Made by a program: the position numbers and the translations under genes. Shown here piece by piece: positions 1-8,349 of a DNA stretch of 64,000 bases. Each line of letters starts with the position of its first letter. Position 1 is the stretch's first letter. Where the stretch lies: the NCBI RefSeq assembly GCF_004010325.2, contig NZ_SADR02000013.1:62001-126000 (forward strand), read 5' to 3'. Below the pieces are notes generated by a model that saw only the letters and a program-made list of their open reading frames with translations, made no database searches and was not told the origin of the DNA. This DNA comes from Mesorhizobium sp. M00.F.Ca.ET.216.01.1.1 (GTDB lineage Bacteria; Pseudomonadota; Alphaproteobacteria; Rhizobiales; Rhizobiaceae).

Positions 1-678
1 GTCCTCGCGCTTCTCCCAGATGTACCATTTGCCGTTCGGATCGAAGCTGTGAAGCTTGTATGGACCGATCGTGACCGGCGGGTTGAAGTCGAACTTGGTC
101 GGATCCTTCACCTTTTCGAATATGTGCTTCGGCATGATCCAGGCCGCGTTCCAACGGACAGTGAACGTGGCGTGGAAGCGCGAGTTGGGCCGCTTCAGCT
201 TGAACACCACGGTGTGCTTGTCGGGCGCAGTCACCTTGTCGACGCTGGCGCCAAAGGCGGCGCCCCAGATCATGCTCGGGTTCTTGATCTGCGTCTCGAC
301 CGTGTAGACGACGTCGTCGGCGGTGAATTCCACGCCGTCGCTCCAGGTGATGCCATCCCGCAGCTTGACCGTCATCTCGGTGAAATCGGCGTTGTATTGC
401 GGTTTGTCAGCAGCCAGCGAATTGTCCCATACGCCGTCGATGCCGGCGTCTGCATCGATGTACCAGAGCGTATCCATTCCGAGCTGCTGCAGCCCGGTCG
501 AGTTGCCGCCGCGCGCCACCATCCAGATGTTGAACCAAGAGGGATTGGTTATCGTGCCCTGCGGGTTCTCGATGATGATGGTCTGTTCACGCGGCAGGTT
601 CGAAATACCTTGAGCAAGCGCGGATTGTCCCATCAACCACGCGCTTGCGATGAACATCAAGGCTCGCATGATGCGCAT
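1..678 (-). CDS. ABC transporter substrate-binding protein, family 5 (partial, 3' end beyond window)
   Basis: The minus strand reads open from an ATG at 678 to the window edge (226 codons, no stop), so the C-terminal half is missing. A strong Shine-Dalgarno GGGAGGAAG precedes the ATG. The protein begins with a signal peptide ending in QSALA and continues with the SBP_bac_5 pattern (TVKLRDGITWSDGVEFTADD, then VVYTVE), typical of periplasmic binding proteins of Dpp/Opp-type importers. Some members bind oligosaccharides rather than peptides. The neighbouring arabinofuranosidase suggests a plant-derived arabino-oligosaccharide as ligand, but this is inference. Permease and ATPase genes would be expected just beyond the left edge. 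Confidence 0.9.
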   Translation of the reverse strand, partial: MRIMRALMFIASAWLMGQSALAQGISNLPREQTIIIENPQGTITNPSWFNIWMVARGGNSTGLQQLGMDTLWYIDADAGIDGVWDNSLAADKPQYNADFTEMTVKLRDGITWSDGVEFTADDVVYTVETQIKNPSMIWGAAFGASVDKVTAPDKHTVVFKLKRPNSRFHATFTVRWNAAWIMPKHIFEKVKDPTKFDFNPPVTIGPYKLHSFDPNGKWYIWEKRED

Positions 679-771
679 TGCTCTTCCTCCCTGTGCCAAC
701 CCGATCCGTGTTCGAATGGCTTATTGTCGCTGGGAAGCTAACCCGGTCGTCCGAACTGGTCAATAGAACCT

Positions 772-781
772 GATATGTATC
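772..781. promoter_or_regulatory. Palindrome GATATGTATC upstream of the binding-protein gene
   Basis: The 10-base near-palindrome GATA-TG-TATC lies about 95 bases upstream of the solute-binding gene. On the minus strand it sits just upstream of a possible -35 TTGACC. The identical 10-mer occurs in front of the arabinofuranosidase gene at 2434-2443, which suggests a shared operator. No experimental support is available from sequence alone. Confidence 0.4.
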
Positions 782-895
782 GTAATCGGCGATATAAACA
801 CGCGCTGCCGGTGAGGATTTCCCATCGTTTCCGGCGCCGCCCGAAACCGAACGGCAAGTGCCCCACAGAGGGTGCCCAACCCCAAAGGAAGGGCA

Positions 896-2404
896 TCAGA
901 CCGACAGCCGGATGAGATTGTAGGAGCGCGGCTTGAGACGGCATGACAATCGGCTCTCCTCGACGACCGAACCGTTCTGCTGCCGCGGTTTCACCACATC
1001 CGGCGCGTCGGCGCTGTTCACGGCCCTCAGGTCCGGATGGTGGATGATGGTATGCTCAATCAGCCGGGCCGATGCAAAGCCGGCAAGATCGACAGTAAGT
1101 TCGGTCTCCTCGTCTGGATGCTTGTTGACGACGAATAGCGCGATCGTGCCACCTGCCAGGTCATGCACCGCGGCGACGTCGACATAGGGCACGTCGTCGG
1201 CCGCCTTGGCGTCGTAACGCGGCGTGTCGACTGCAATGGACAGGCTTTCGCCACGACCATAGCGAGAGGCGAACAGATACGGATAGTAGATGGTGTGCCG
1301 GAAGGCGCGGCCGCCACGCTCGGTGGTTATCGGCGCGATGGCGTTGACCAGCTGCGCGATACAGGCGATCCGCACGCGGTCGGCGCGGCGGATGAAGGTG
1401 TTGAGGATGCAGCCGACGACCAGCACATCCTCGAAATTATAGACCTCCTCGAGCAGCGCCGGCGCCACCGGCCAATCCCAATTCTTGAAATTGTCGTGAT
1501 CCTGGCGGCGCGCATGATACCAGACATTCCATTCGTCGAAGGAGATATGGATGTCCTTCTTCGATCGCTTCTTGGCCTTCACATAATCGATCACACCGCT
1601 GACGGTCTGGATATAGCGGTCGAGAATCACTGGCTTGGCAAGAAAATTGAGATAGTCGTCCTCGTAATTCTCGAAATACATGTGGAGCGACAGGTAGTCG
1701 ACGTTGTCGTAGCACTCGTCGAGAACGTCGGCCTCCCATTGCGGATAAGATGGCATGGAACTGTGCGAACTGCCGCAGGCCACGAGCTGCAGCGTAGGAT
1801 CGAACGCCTTCATCGCCTTTGCCGTCTCGTTGGCGATCCGGCCATATTCGTAGGCAGTCTTGTGGCCGACCTGCCATGGTCCGTCCATCTCGTTGCCGAG
1901 GCACCACAGACGCACGTTATAGGGTTCGCGCCGGCCGTTCTTGATGCGCAGGTCGCTCCAGCGGCTGCCGCTCGAATGGTTGCAATATTCGAGAAGCCCG
2001 CGCGCAGCATCGAGGCCGCGTGAGCCGAGATTGACGGCGAGCATCAGCTCGGTTCCAGCGGCCTCGCACCATGCGGCGAACTCGTCGATGCCGACCTCGT
2101 TGGTTTCCTTGGTGCGCCAGGCATAGTCGAGCGCGGCCGGCCGGCTCTCCTTCGGCCCGATCCCGTCCTCCCAATTGTAGGCCGAGACGAAGTTGCCGCC
2201 GGGATAGCGGGTGACCGGGACGTTCAGCTCCCGAACCAGCTCGATCACGTCGCGGCGGAACCCGCGCTCGTCGGCGGTCGGATGGCCGGGCTCGTAGATG
2301 CCGGTATAGATCGCGCGTCCGAGATGCTCCAGAAATGCGCCATAGACGCGGTCGTCTATCCGGCCGATGCTGAAATCCTTGTGGATGGAAGCTTTTGCTC
2401 TCAT
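896..2404 (-). CDS. Alpha-L-arabinofuranosidase, glycoside hydrolase family 51
   Basis: This 502-residue protein has the GH51 architecture: a (beta/alpha)8 catalytic barrel followed by a C-terminal beta domain, and no signal peptide, so it acts in the cytoplasm on imported oligosaccharides. The acid/base glutamate is E172 in WCLGNEMDGPW and the nucleophile is E291 in ISFDEWNVWYH. The substrate-binding motif RYPGGNFVSAYNWEDGIGP is intact. Length matches the family (about 500). It lies between its putative regulator and a solute-binding gene on the same strand, consistent with uptake followed by release of terminal arabinofuranose from arabinan or arabinoxylan fragments. The start at 2404 is supported by GAGGAAACGCA just upstream. 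Confidence 0.93.
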   Translation of the reverse strand: MRAKASIHKDFSIGRIDDRVYGAFLEHLGRAIYTGIYEPGHPTADERGFRRDVIELVRELNVPVTRYPGGNFVSAYNWEDGIGPKESRPAALDYAWRTKETNEVGIDEFAAWCEAAGTELMLAVNLGSRGLDAARGLLEYCNHSSGSRWSDLRIKNGRREPYNVRLWCLGNEMDGPWQVGHKTAYEYGRIANETAKAMKAFDPTLQLVACGSSHSSMPSYPQWEADVLDECYDNVDYLSLHMYFENYEDDYLNFLAKPVILDRYIQTVSGVIDYVKAKKRSKKDIHISFDEWNVWYHARRQDHDNFKNWDWPVAPALLEEVYNFEDVLVVGCILNTFIRRADRVRIACIAQLVNAIAPITTERGGRAFRHTIYYPYLFASRYGRGESLSIAVDTPRYDAKAADDVPYVDVAAVHDLAGGTIALFVVNKHPDEETELTVDLAGFASARLIEHTIIHHPDLRAVNSADAPDVVKPRQQNGSVVEESRLSCRLKPRSYNLIRLSV

Positions 2405-2431
2405 TGCGTTTCCTCAATCATATCAAATCTG

Positions 2432-2445
2432 CGGATATGTATCCG
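2432..2445. promoter_or_regulatory. Palindrome CGGATATGTATCCG upstream of GH51 gene
   Basis: A 14-base inverted repeat (CGGATA-TG-TATCCG) lies 28 bases upstream of the arabinofuranosidase start. Its core GATATGTATC is identical to the site at 772-781. A second palindrome, CCTGATCAGG, lies at 2457-2466. The position fits an operator overlapping the promoter, most simply for the adjacent ArsR-type regulator. Confidence 0.45.
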
Positions 2446-2519
2446 TATTATCTGATCCTGATCAGGGCGGGTGAGTCAACCCGTTTCAATGAGGGCTTTT
2501 CGAAATGCCGATGCCGGCT

Positions 2520-3494
2520 TCAGGCAGGGATTTTGCCGCGCTCGCCATCCCGCCGAACATACAGTCGCAGGATGATGTCTTGATCGTGATTGCCGAAACC
2601 CTTGCCGAAGATATTAACGCCGCCCGGATGTTCGGCGTGCTCGTCGATGCCAACCCGCAGCCGGATCGAATGGTGCTCGGCGAGGTGAAGCTGTTCGAGC
2701 GTCACCTCCGACGTCTTCTCGCCGTCGAGGAAAGTGCCGCTGTCGGTGATTTTCCAGGTCTTCAGGTGGCCGTATTGCGAGCCTTCGAGCTTCCACCAAC
2801 GCGGCGTGTAGATGCCGCGCTTGTCGCCGAAATCGCCGGGCGATGTCCATGTGCCGACCAGCACGTCGTTGACCCAGACGCTTACGTCTGAAGGCCAGTT
2901 GGCGTTTGTGCCCGGAACTTCCGAGGAAAGCTCCATGCTGAACTCCAGCGCCTCGATCTCTGCCTGCAGGATCTTGGCGTTGTTCGGGAATTTGTACTCG
3001 ACATGGCCGCGCTCGAACCAGATCAGTCCCGCCTTCATCCTGTCCGGGTCGAGAAAGAAATCGGGCACGTCGAGAAGACCGATGACGGACTCGCTGGAAC
3101 ATAGCCCGCAGGGCGGCGACACGCTGCAATTCGTGTAGAGGCCGAGCGGCATGGAAAGCTCGACGACATTCGATCTGGCCTTTACGTCGTAGTCGTCGAA
3201 GCGCAGCACGATCTCGTCGAAGCGCGCCGCACAGATCTTCTGCTGGCCCTTTGTCGCCTTCACTGTTTCGGTGCGGATCAGGTCGCAGTTCTCGAGCACC
3301 TGAACGTTTGTCGCAACCGTCGACTGCGGCAGCGAGAGGGCCTCGCTGATTTCGTTGACGTTGAGTGGCCCGCGCGCGTGCAGCAGCCTGAGGATGCTGA
3401 TCCGCACGGGCGAAGAGAGGCCTTTCAGTACCCCCAGCCCGTCCGTGGCGTTGATCGTCAGGAAGTTGCGATTGTTCTTGTGTGGCAGGTCCAT
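2520..3494 (-). CDS. ArsR-type winged-helix transcriptional regulator with large C-terminal domain
   Basis: Residues about 18-95 form an ArsR-like winged helix (LSSPVRISILRLLHARG, then the recognition helix around LPQSTVATNVQVLE). The remaining 220 residues are far longer than in a classical 100-residue ArsR repressor and probably form an effector-binding or dimerisation domain. A cysteine cluster C123-x5-C129-x2-C132 (NCSVSPPCGLCSS) follows the HTH and could bind a metal ion. The gene lies upstream of, and on the same strand as, the arabinofuranosidase and binding-protein genes, so a local role controlling arabinoside use is the simplest inference. Ligand and sign of regulation are unknown. 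Confidence 0.8.
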   Translation of the reverse strand: MDLPHKNNRNFLTINATDGLGVLKGLSSPVRISILRLLHARGPLNVNEISEALSLPQSTVATNVQVLENCDLIRTETVKATKGQQKICAARFDEIVLRFDDYDVKARSNVVELSMPLGLYTNCSVSPPCGLCSSESVIGLLDVPDFFLDPDRMKAGLIWFERGHVEYKFPNNAKILQAEIEALEFSMELSSEVPGTNANWPSDVSVWVNDVLVGTWTSPGDFGDKRGIYTPRWWKLEGSQYGHLKTWKITDSGTFLDGEKTSEVTLEQLHLAEHHSIRLRVGIDEHAEHPGGVNIFGKGFGNHDQDIILRLYVRRDGERGKIPA

Positions 3495-3526
3495 GGCGCA
3501 TCCAGGGTCGCGCCCAGCACGACCGT

Positions 3527-3541
3527 ATCAGAAGTTCTGAT
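3527..3541. promoter_or_regulatory. Inverted repeat ATCAGAA-G-TTCTGAT upstream of the ArsR-type gene
   Basis: A perfect 7-1-7 inverted repeat lies 33 bases upstream of the regulator start on the minus strand. It is a candidate autoregulatory operator. It is not the same sequence as the GATATGTATC sites, although the flank TGATAC is similar. Confidence 0.4.
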
Positions 3542-3633
3542 GCATACCAGAAAATGGCGATCCTTCAAGGTCAATGCAGTGCCGGGACCATGCGGTCAGG
3601 GCATTGGGGCAAGAGGCTGGAATTCCTGGTGAG

Positions 3634-4005
3634 CTAACTGAGAGAAGGAATTTGCTGGACAGACCAGGTGTTGCCGTCGGGATCTTCAAAGAAGACGAAT
3701 CTACCCCATGGGAAATCCTCAACGTCGCTGGCCGGGACACCTCGGTCGACCAGATGCGTACGTGCCTCATCAATATCGGACACGACCAGCTGCAGACCCC
3801 GCATTGAACCCGGTGTGCTGTCAACGATGCCCTTGCCCATGGCGATCGAACAGGCCGAACCGGGCGGCGTCAATTGCACGAACCGTGTTTCGTCGTTTAC
3901 CGTGTGATCATGATCGAGATGAAAGCCCACCTTCTCGACATAAAAGGCAATTGCACGGTCGACGTCTGTTACAGGTACGGGAACCAGTTCTAGTTTCCAA
4001 TCCAT
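3634..4005 (-). CDS. VOC (glyoxalase/bleomycin-resistance fold) family protein
   Basis: This 123-residue protein has the two beta-alpha-beta-beta-beta repeats of the vicinal oxygen chelate superfamily: VPVTDVDRAIAFYVEKVGF in the first and VVSDIDEARTHLVDRGV followed by FFEDPDGNTWSVQQ in the second. The terminal glutamate ligand of typical glyoxalases is replaced in the final strand (WSVQQ), so the metal site and reaction cannot be assigned. Such small VOC proteins include dioxygenases, isomerases and antibiotic-binding proteins. No functional link to either neighbour is evident. Confidence 0.85.
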   Translation of the reverse strand: MDWKLELVPVPVTDVDRAIAFYVEKVGFHLDHDHTVNDETRFVQLTPPGSACSIAMGKGIVDSTPGSMRGLQLVVSDIDEARTHLVDRGVPASDVEDFPWGRFVFFEDPDGNTWSVQQIPSLS

Positions 4006-4077
4006 GGCAAGCCTTTCCTACGCGGTAGTAAAGGGACGGCGACGGGCCTCAATGGCTACGGACAAAAAGCAAACCTC

Positions 4078-4953
4078 CTACATCCCCCACTGTGAGGCAA
4101 GTTCGGCTGCGTTCGCGATCTCCAAGCCGCAGGCGCCGAGCGCCCGCGCGACGGCGGCGACGAGATCTGCGTTGGATGCAGCCATTGTCCCGTCCGGCAG
4201 CAACAGATTGTTTTCGAAGCCGACCCGGACGTGACCACCGAGCAAGGCGGCAGCGGTCACGCAAGCAGCTTCGTTGCGGCCGAAGGCGCAGACGCTCCAA
4301 TGATTGAAGCGCGGCATCTTCGTGGCGAGGAATGGAAGAAGATCGGCGGGAGCTGACATCTGTCCCTGTGTGTAGCGGCCGAGCACGTAGAGAACCGGCA
4401 CGCTTGCCCAGGGGACAAGGCCGCGCTGCTGCAAGCCGGATAGCCTGACGGCCTCCTCGGGCGAATAGAGGATGATCTGCGGTGCCACCCGCTCGGCGTG
4501 CAGCCATGCCAGGAAGTGTGCGAACGAAAGCTCCGATTCGGAATCCGGAACGATTTCGCGGAGCGCCAGGGAGACGGCTTGCGGCTTTACATCTCGCACG
4601 ACAGCCATCTGTTCGGCTGGCGAATAGATGCCTAGCGCTTCGGATGTGATCTGCACCACCAGCCTCTCGCCGACAGTATCGCGGATGGCGGCGATTGCTT
4701 CGCGGTAGGCGTCAGCGTCGAGCAGATGTTTGCCGTTTCTGTCACGGACATGGACATGGATCATGGCAGCACCGGCCTCGGCGCATTCGGCGGCAGTGCG
4801 CGCCAGTTCCGCCGGCGTCAGCGGTATAGCCGGATGGTCGGCTTTGGTGCGGCGCCCGCCATTCGGCGCGACGGCGATGGCGACGGGATTCAAGCTGTGG
4901 GCTGATTCCACCGGCGTGCCTTGAGTACAGAAAGATTCATATGGATCATCCAT
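4078..4953 (-). CDS. BKACE family beta-keto acid cleavage enzyme (Kce-like, formerly DUF849)
   Basis: This 291-residue protein matches the beta-keto acid cleavage enzyme family, which condenses a beta-keto acid with acetyl-CoA to give acetoacetate and a new acyl-CoA using a zinc ion. The zinc motif HVHVRD is present (H66, H68), and VRVGFENN carries the expected third-ligand glutamate. The first 20 or so residues are not typical, so the true start may be internal. It is divergent from the RpiR regulator with 54 bases between, and likely functions with the aminotransferase and TRAP transporter on the other strand. The substrate in this family varies (3-keto-5-aminohexanoate, dehydrocarnitine, others) and is not fixed by the sequence. 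Confidence 0.88.
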   Translation of the reverse strand: MDDPYESFCTQGTPVESAHSLNPVAIAVAPNGGRRTKADHPAIPLTPAELARTAAECAEAGAAMIHVHVRDRNGKHLLDADAYREAIAAIRDTVGERLVVQITSEALGIYSPAEQMAVVRDVKPQAVSLALREIVPDSESELSFAHFLAWLHAERVAPQIILYSPEEAVRLSGLQQRGLVPWASVPVLYVLGRYTQGQMSAPADLLPFLATKMPRFNHWSVCAFGRNEAACVTAAALLGGHVRVGFENNLLLPDGTMAASNADLVAAVARALGACGLEIANAAELASQWGM

Positions 4954-4961
4954 TGATCATA

Positions 4962-4979
4962 TTGAAACATATGTTGCAA
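4962..4979. promoter_or_regulatory. Imperfect palindrome between BKACE and RpiR genes, candidate operator
   Basis: TTGAAACATATGTTGCAA is an 18-base inverted repeat with one mismatched pair in the 54-base divergent intergenic region. A second CATATG lies at 4939-4944. A site here could control both divergent transcripts, with the RpiR-type protein as the obvious candidate binder. Confidence 0.45.
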
Positions 4980-5007
4980 TCCTCGACTCGGCGGGATAGC
5001 AATATCC

Positions 5008-5898
5008 ATGGACCAGGGAGAGCTTGCGGAACAGATCGTCAATGCGTTCGACGGCATGTCAGCGCAAATCCAGTCCGCCGCCCGTTATGTTCTGGATAAG
5101 CCCCACGATGTCGCGCTTCTCACCATGCGCGAACAAGCGCGGCAAGCCGGAGTACAGCCGGCGACGATGACACGGCTGGCCCAGCATCTCGGCCTTGATG
5201 GCTACGAGACGGTGCGCGAGATCTACGCCGCCGCGATCCGGGGTGGCGAGATCGGCTTCGCCGGCAAGGCCGGTGTCCAGGTCGCCAGCCAGAAGCTCAA
5301 GGGCGATCATGCGCTGGCGATCGACATCCTGCATTCGATTTCCGGCCAGGTTGCCTACCTGGCCGAAAGCAGATCGATCGACCGGCTGGTGGCAACCGCC
5401 AGGGCGCTGACGGCGGCGCGTCGTGTCTATTGCCTCGGCCTGCGCTCGAGCCACGCGGTGGCCTGGCATCTGCATTACATCCTGTCGCTGATCGGCGAGA
5501 AGTCGATCTTGCTGCATGGCATCGGCGGAACCGAGGGCGATGCTCTCCGCAGTGCGACCAAGGACGACGTGCTGATCGCCGCCAGTGTCCTGCCCTACAC
5601 GCGCTTCACGATCGAGCTTGTCGAGTTCGCCGCCAGCCGCGGCGTGCCCGTCGTCGCTGTCACCGACAGCGAAGTGGCCCCGCTTGCGCAACTGGCCGAC
5701 CATCTCGTCCTCGTGCCGACAGGCAGCCCATCCTTCTTCCACACCATGACGCCGGCCTTCATCGTCTCGGAAATCCTCGGTGCCCTCGTCGCGGGCCAGG
5801 CAGGCGACAGCGCCGTCGAGGCGCTGCGACGTTTCGATGAGCAGGGCGTCGCCCTTAACACCCATTTGAATCAACGACCGCCCAGGAAAGTGCTCTGA
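5008..5898 (+). CDS. MurR/RpiR family transcriptional regulator with SIS domain
   Basis: The 296-residue protein has an N-terminal RpiR helix-turn-helix (residues about 1-78; ATMTRLAQHLGLDGYETVRE) and a C-terminal sugar isomerase (SIS) domain around residues 125-260 (VYCLGLRSSHAVAWHL, VLIAASVLPYTRFTIE). Family members bind phosphorylated sugars or related acids and regulate neighbouring catabolic genes. It heads a plus-strand cluster, 10 bases before an aminotransferase, and is divergent from BKACE. That arrangement is usual for a local regulator of the catabolic operon. Confidence 0.9.
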   Translation: MDQGELAEQIVNAFDGMSAQIQSAARYVLDKPHDVALLTMREQARQAGVQPATMTRLAQHLGLDGYETVREIYAAAIRGGEIGFAGKAGVQVASQKLKGDHALAIDILHSISGQVAYLAESRSIDRLVATARALTAARRVYCLGLRSSHAVAWHLHYILSLIGEKSILLHGIGGTEGDALRSATKDDVLIAASVLPYTRFTIELVEFAASRGVPVVAVTDSEVAPLAQLADHLVLVPTGSPSFFHTMTPAFIVSEILGALVAGQAGDSAVEALRRFDEQGVALNTHLNQRPPRKVL

Positions 5899-5908
5899 GA
5901 GACAGCCG

Positions 5909-7240
5909 ATGACACACATCCTCCATCGAACCATCCACTCGACGCTGCCGGTCGCGGTTCGCGGCCAGGGCATCGAACTGTTCGATGCCGAAGGCAAATC
6001 CTATATCGACGCGTCGGGCGGCGCCGCCGTGTCCTGTCTCGGCCATGGTCATCCCGACGTGATTGCCGCGCTCCACGCCCAGCTTGATCGCATCGCCTAC
6101 GCCCATACCGCCTTCTTCACCACAGAGGTGGCGGAGCAGTTGGCGGATCGGCTGATCGAGGACGCGCCGAGAGGGCTGGACCACGTCTATCTGGTCAGCG
6201 GCGGCTCGGAAGCGATCGAGGCCGCGCTCAAGATGGCCAGGCAATATTTTGTCGAGAAGGGCGAGCCGCGGCGGCGCCATGTCATCGCGCGCCGGCAGAG
6301 CTATCATGGCAACACGCTCGGTGCTCTCGCCACCGGCGGCAACGAATGGCGGCGCGCCCAGTTCAAGCCGTTGCTGATCGAGACCCATCACATCGATCCC
6401 TGCTATGCCTACCGCTATCAGCAGGAAGGGGAAAGCGACGAGGCCTACGCAGCGCGTGCAGCGCAGCAGCTCGAAGACAAGATCCTCGAACTTGGCGCGG
6501 ACGAGGTCATCGCCTTCGTCGCCGAGCCGGTGGTGGGTGCCACGCTGGGCGCTGTGCCGCCGGTCGCCGATTATTTCAAACGCATTCGCGCGATCTGCGA
6601 CCGCTACGGCGTGCTGCTTATCCTCGATGAGGTGATGTGCGGCATGGGCCGCACCGGCACGCTGCATGCGTGCGAGCAGGACGGCATCGCTCCCGATTTG
6701 CTGACCATCGCCAAGGGTCTCGGCGGCGGCTATCAGCCGATCGGCGCGGTGCTGCTCGGCCGGCATATCTTCGATGCCTTCGCCAAAGGCTCGGGCTTCT
6801 TCCAGCATGGGCATACCTACATGGGCCATCCGATGGCCGCCGCCGCAGGTCTTGCGGTGCAGGAGGTAATCCGGCGCGACGGCCTGCTCGACAACGTCAA
6901 GGCAATGGGCGCACGGCTGGACGAGCGCCTGCAGCAGCGCTTCGATAATCACCATCATGTCGGCGACATTCGCGGGCGCGGCTTGTTTCGGGGAATCGAA
7001 CTCGTACTCGATCGTGCAACCAAGGAGCCCTTCGATCCAAAGCTCAAGCTTCACGCCCGCATCAAGCGCGAAGCGATGGCCCGCGGCCTGATGATTTATC
7101 CGATGGGCGGGACTATTGACGGTGTGCGCGGCGTTCACGTGCTTGTTGCGCCGCCTTTCATCATTTCCAAACAGGATATCGATCGGATCGTCGAACGGCT
7201 CGGTGAGGCGATCGACGCGGCGATCGCTTCAGCGGCCTGA
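5909..7240 (+). CDS. Class III PLP-dependent aminotransferase
   Basis: This 443-residue fold-type I aminotransferase belongs to subgroup III, which takes omega- and beta-amino groups. Visible landmarks are SGGSEAIEAALKMARQ (PLP phosphate binding), RQSYHGNTLGAL, LILDEVMCGMGRTG (D240 pairs with the pyridine nitrogen) and TIAKGLGGGY, whose K269 forms the Schiff base. The gene is 10 bases after the RpiR gene and 81 bases before the TAXI binding protein, so they probably form one operon. The most interesting reading is formation of a beta-keto acid from a beta-amino acid for the nearby BKACE enzyme. The exact substrate is not visible. Confidence 0.9.
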   Translation: MTHILHRTIHSTLPVAVRGQGIELFDAEGKSYIDASGGAAVSCLGHGHPDVIAALHAQLDRIAYAHTAFFTTEVAEQLADRLIEDAPRGLDHVYLVSGGSEAIEAALKMARQYFVEKGEPRRRHVIARRQSYHGNTLGALATGGNEWRRAQFKPLLIETHHIDPCYAYRYQQEGESDEAYAARAAQQLEDKILELGADEVIAFVAEPVVGATLGAVPPVADYFKRIRAICDRYGVLLILDEVMCGMGRTGTLHACEQDGIAPDLLTIAKGLGGGYQPIGAVLLGRHIFDAFAKGSGFFQHGHTYMGHPMAAAAGLAVQEVIRRDGLLDNVKAMGARLDERLQQRFDNHHHVGDIRGRGLFRGIELVLDRATKEPFDPKLKLHARIKREAMARGLMIYPMGGTIDGVRGVHVLVAPPFIISKQDIDRIVERLGEAIDAAIASAA

Positions 7241-7321
7241 CCTGCTCGACGCGGACCGCCTCAACCCAGTTCCAATGCGTTACCGGCGACAGGCCGGGAC
7301 AACCACCAGAGAGGAGAAACC

Positions 7322-8287
7322 ATGTACAGTTCAATGAAGACACTGATCGGAGCGGCAGCCTGTATGCTGCTAGCGCTGCCGTCCGTGGCGGCCGAGCAGC
7401 GCTTCGTCACCGTCGGCACTGGCGGGGTCACCGGCGTCTATTACGCGGTCGGTGGCGCCATCTGTCGGCTGATGAACAAGGACCGGCAGAAGACCGGCAT
7501 CCGATGCTCGACGGAGTCGACCGGCGGTTCCGTGTTCAACGTGAATTCCATCCAGACCGGCGATCTCGATTTCGGCCTCACCCAGTCGGACGTCCAGTAC
7601 CAGGCCTATGAAGGAACCGGGAACTTCGACGGCAAGCCGTTCAAGGATCTGCGGGCGGTGTTCTCCGTTCACCCGGAGCCGTTCACCGTGCTGGCAAGGC
7701 CCGACGCCGGCGTCACCAAGTTCGAGGATTTCAAGGGCAAACGCTTCAATGTCGGCAATCCCGGATCGGGCACGCGCTCGTCGATGGAAGAGTTGCTGAA
7801 GCAGATGGGCTGGAAGCTCGGCGATTTCTCGCTTGCCGCGGAACTGAAAGCGGACGAGCAGGGCAGCGCGCTGTGCGACAACAAGATTGACGGCTTCTTC
7901 TACGGTGTTGGTCACCCTTCCGCCGCCATCCAGGATCCGACGACCGCCTGCGGCGCCAAACTTATTGCGCTGACCGGCCCAGCCGTGGACGCGCTGGTGG
8001 CCGCGCATCCCTACTATTCGATCGCCACCATCAAGGGCGGCATGTACGCCAACAATCCGGATGACGTGACGACATTCGGCGTCCGCGCCACGGTAGTGGC
8101 GAATGCCAGCACGCCCGATGAGGTGGTCTACGAGCTGGTGAAGTCGGTCTTCGAAAATTTCGACGATTTCAAGAAGCTGCATCCGGCCTTCGCCAATCTC
8201 GATCCCAAGGAGATGATCAAGACCGGCCTGTCGGCGCCGCTGCATCCGGGCGCCGAGCGCTACTACAAGGAAAAGGGCTGGCTCTGA
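7322..8287 (+). CDS. TAXI family TRAP transporter solute-binding protein
   Basis: The 321-residue periplasmic protein carries a signal peptide (cut near PSVAA-EQ) and the TAXI signature region FVTVGTGGVTGVYYAVGGAI. TAXI proteins are the binding subunits for TRAP systems whose two membrane subunits are fused. An AGAGAGGAGA Shine-Dalgarno precedes the ATG at 7322; ATG 7334 is an alternative. The next gene is the fused permease. Ligands known for the family include glutamate-like acids and other carboxylates; here the aminotransferase neighbour points to an amino acid or carboxylate. Confidence 0.92.
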   Translation: MYSSMKTLIGAAACMLLALPSVAAEQRFVTVGTGGVTGVYYAVGGAICRLMNKDRQKTGIRCSTESTGGSVFNVNSIQTGDLDFGLTQSDVQYQAYEGTGNFDGKPFKDLRAVFSVHPEPFTVLARPDAGVTKFEDFKGKRFNVGNPGSGTRSSMEELLKQMGWKLGDFSLAAELKADEQGSALCDNKIDGFFYGVGHPSAAIQDPTTACGAKLIALTGPAVDALVAAHPYYSIATIKGGMYANNPDDVTTFGVRATVVANASTPDEVVYELVKSVFENFDDFKKLHPAFANLDPKEMIKTGLSAPLHPGAERYYKEKGWL

Positions 8288-8292
8288 GCCCT

Positions 8293-8326
8293 GCAATGCG
8301 AGGCGCCCACGGGCGCCTCGCATTGC
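8293..8326 (+). terminator. Strong 16-bp stem-loop between TAXI protein and TRAP permease genes
   Basis: GCAATGCGAGGCGCCC is followed by two bases and its exact reverse complement, giving an uninterrupted 16-bp GC-rich stem just after the TAXI stop. There is no T-tract after it, so it is probably an mRNA-stabilising or attenuating hairpin that lets the binding protein be made in excess over the permease, rather than a full terminator. Confidence 0.75.
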
Positions 8327-8349
8327 AACCTTAAGAGGAAAAAGTGATT

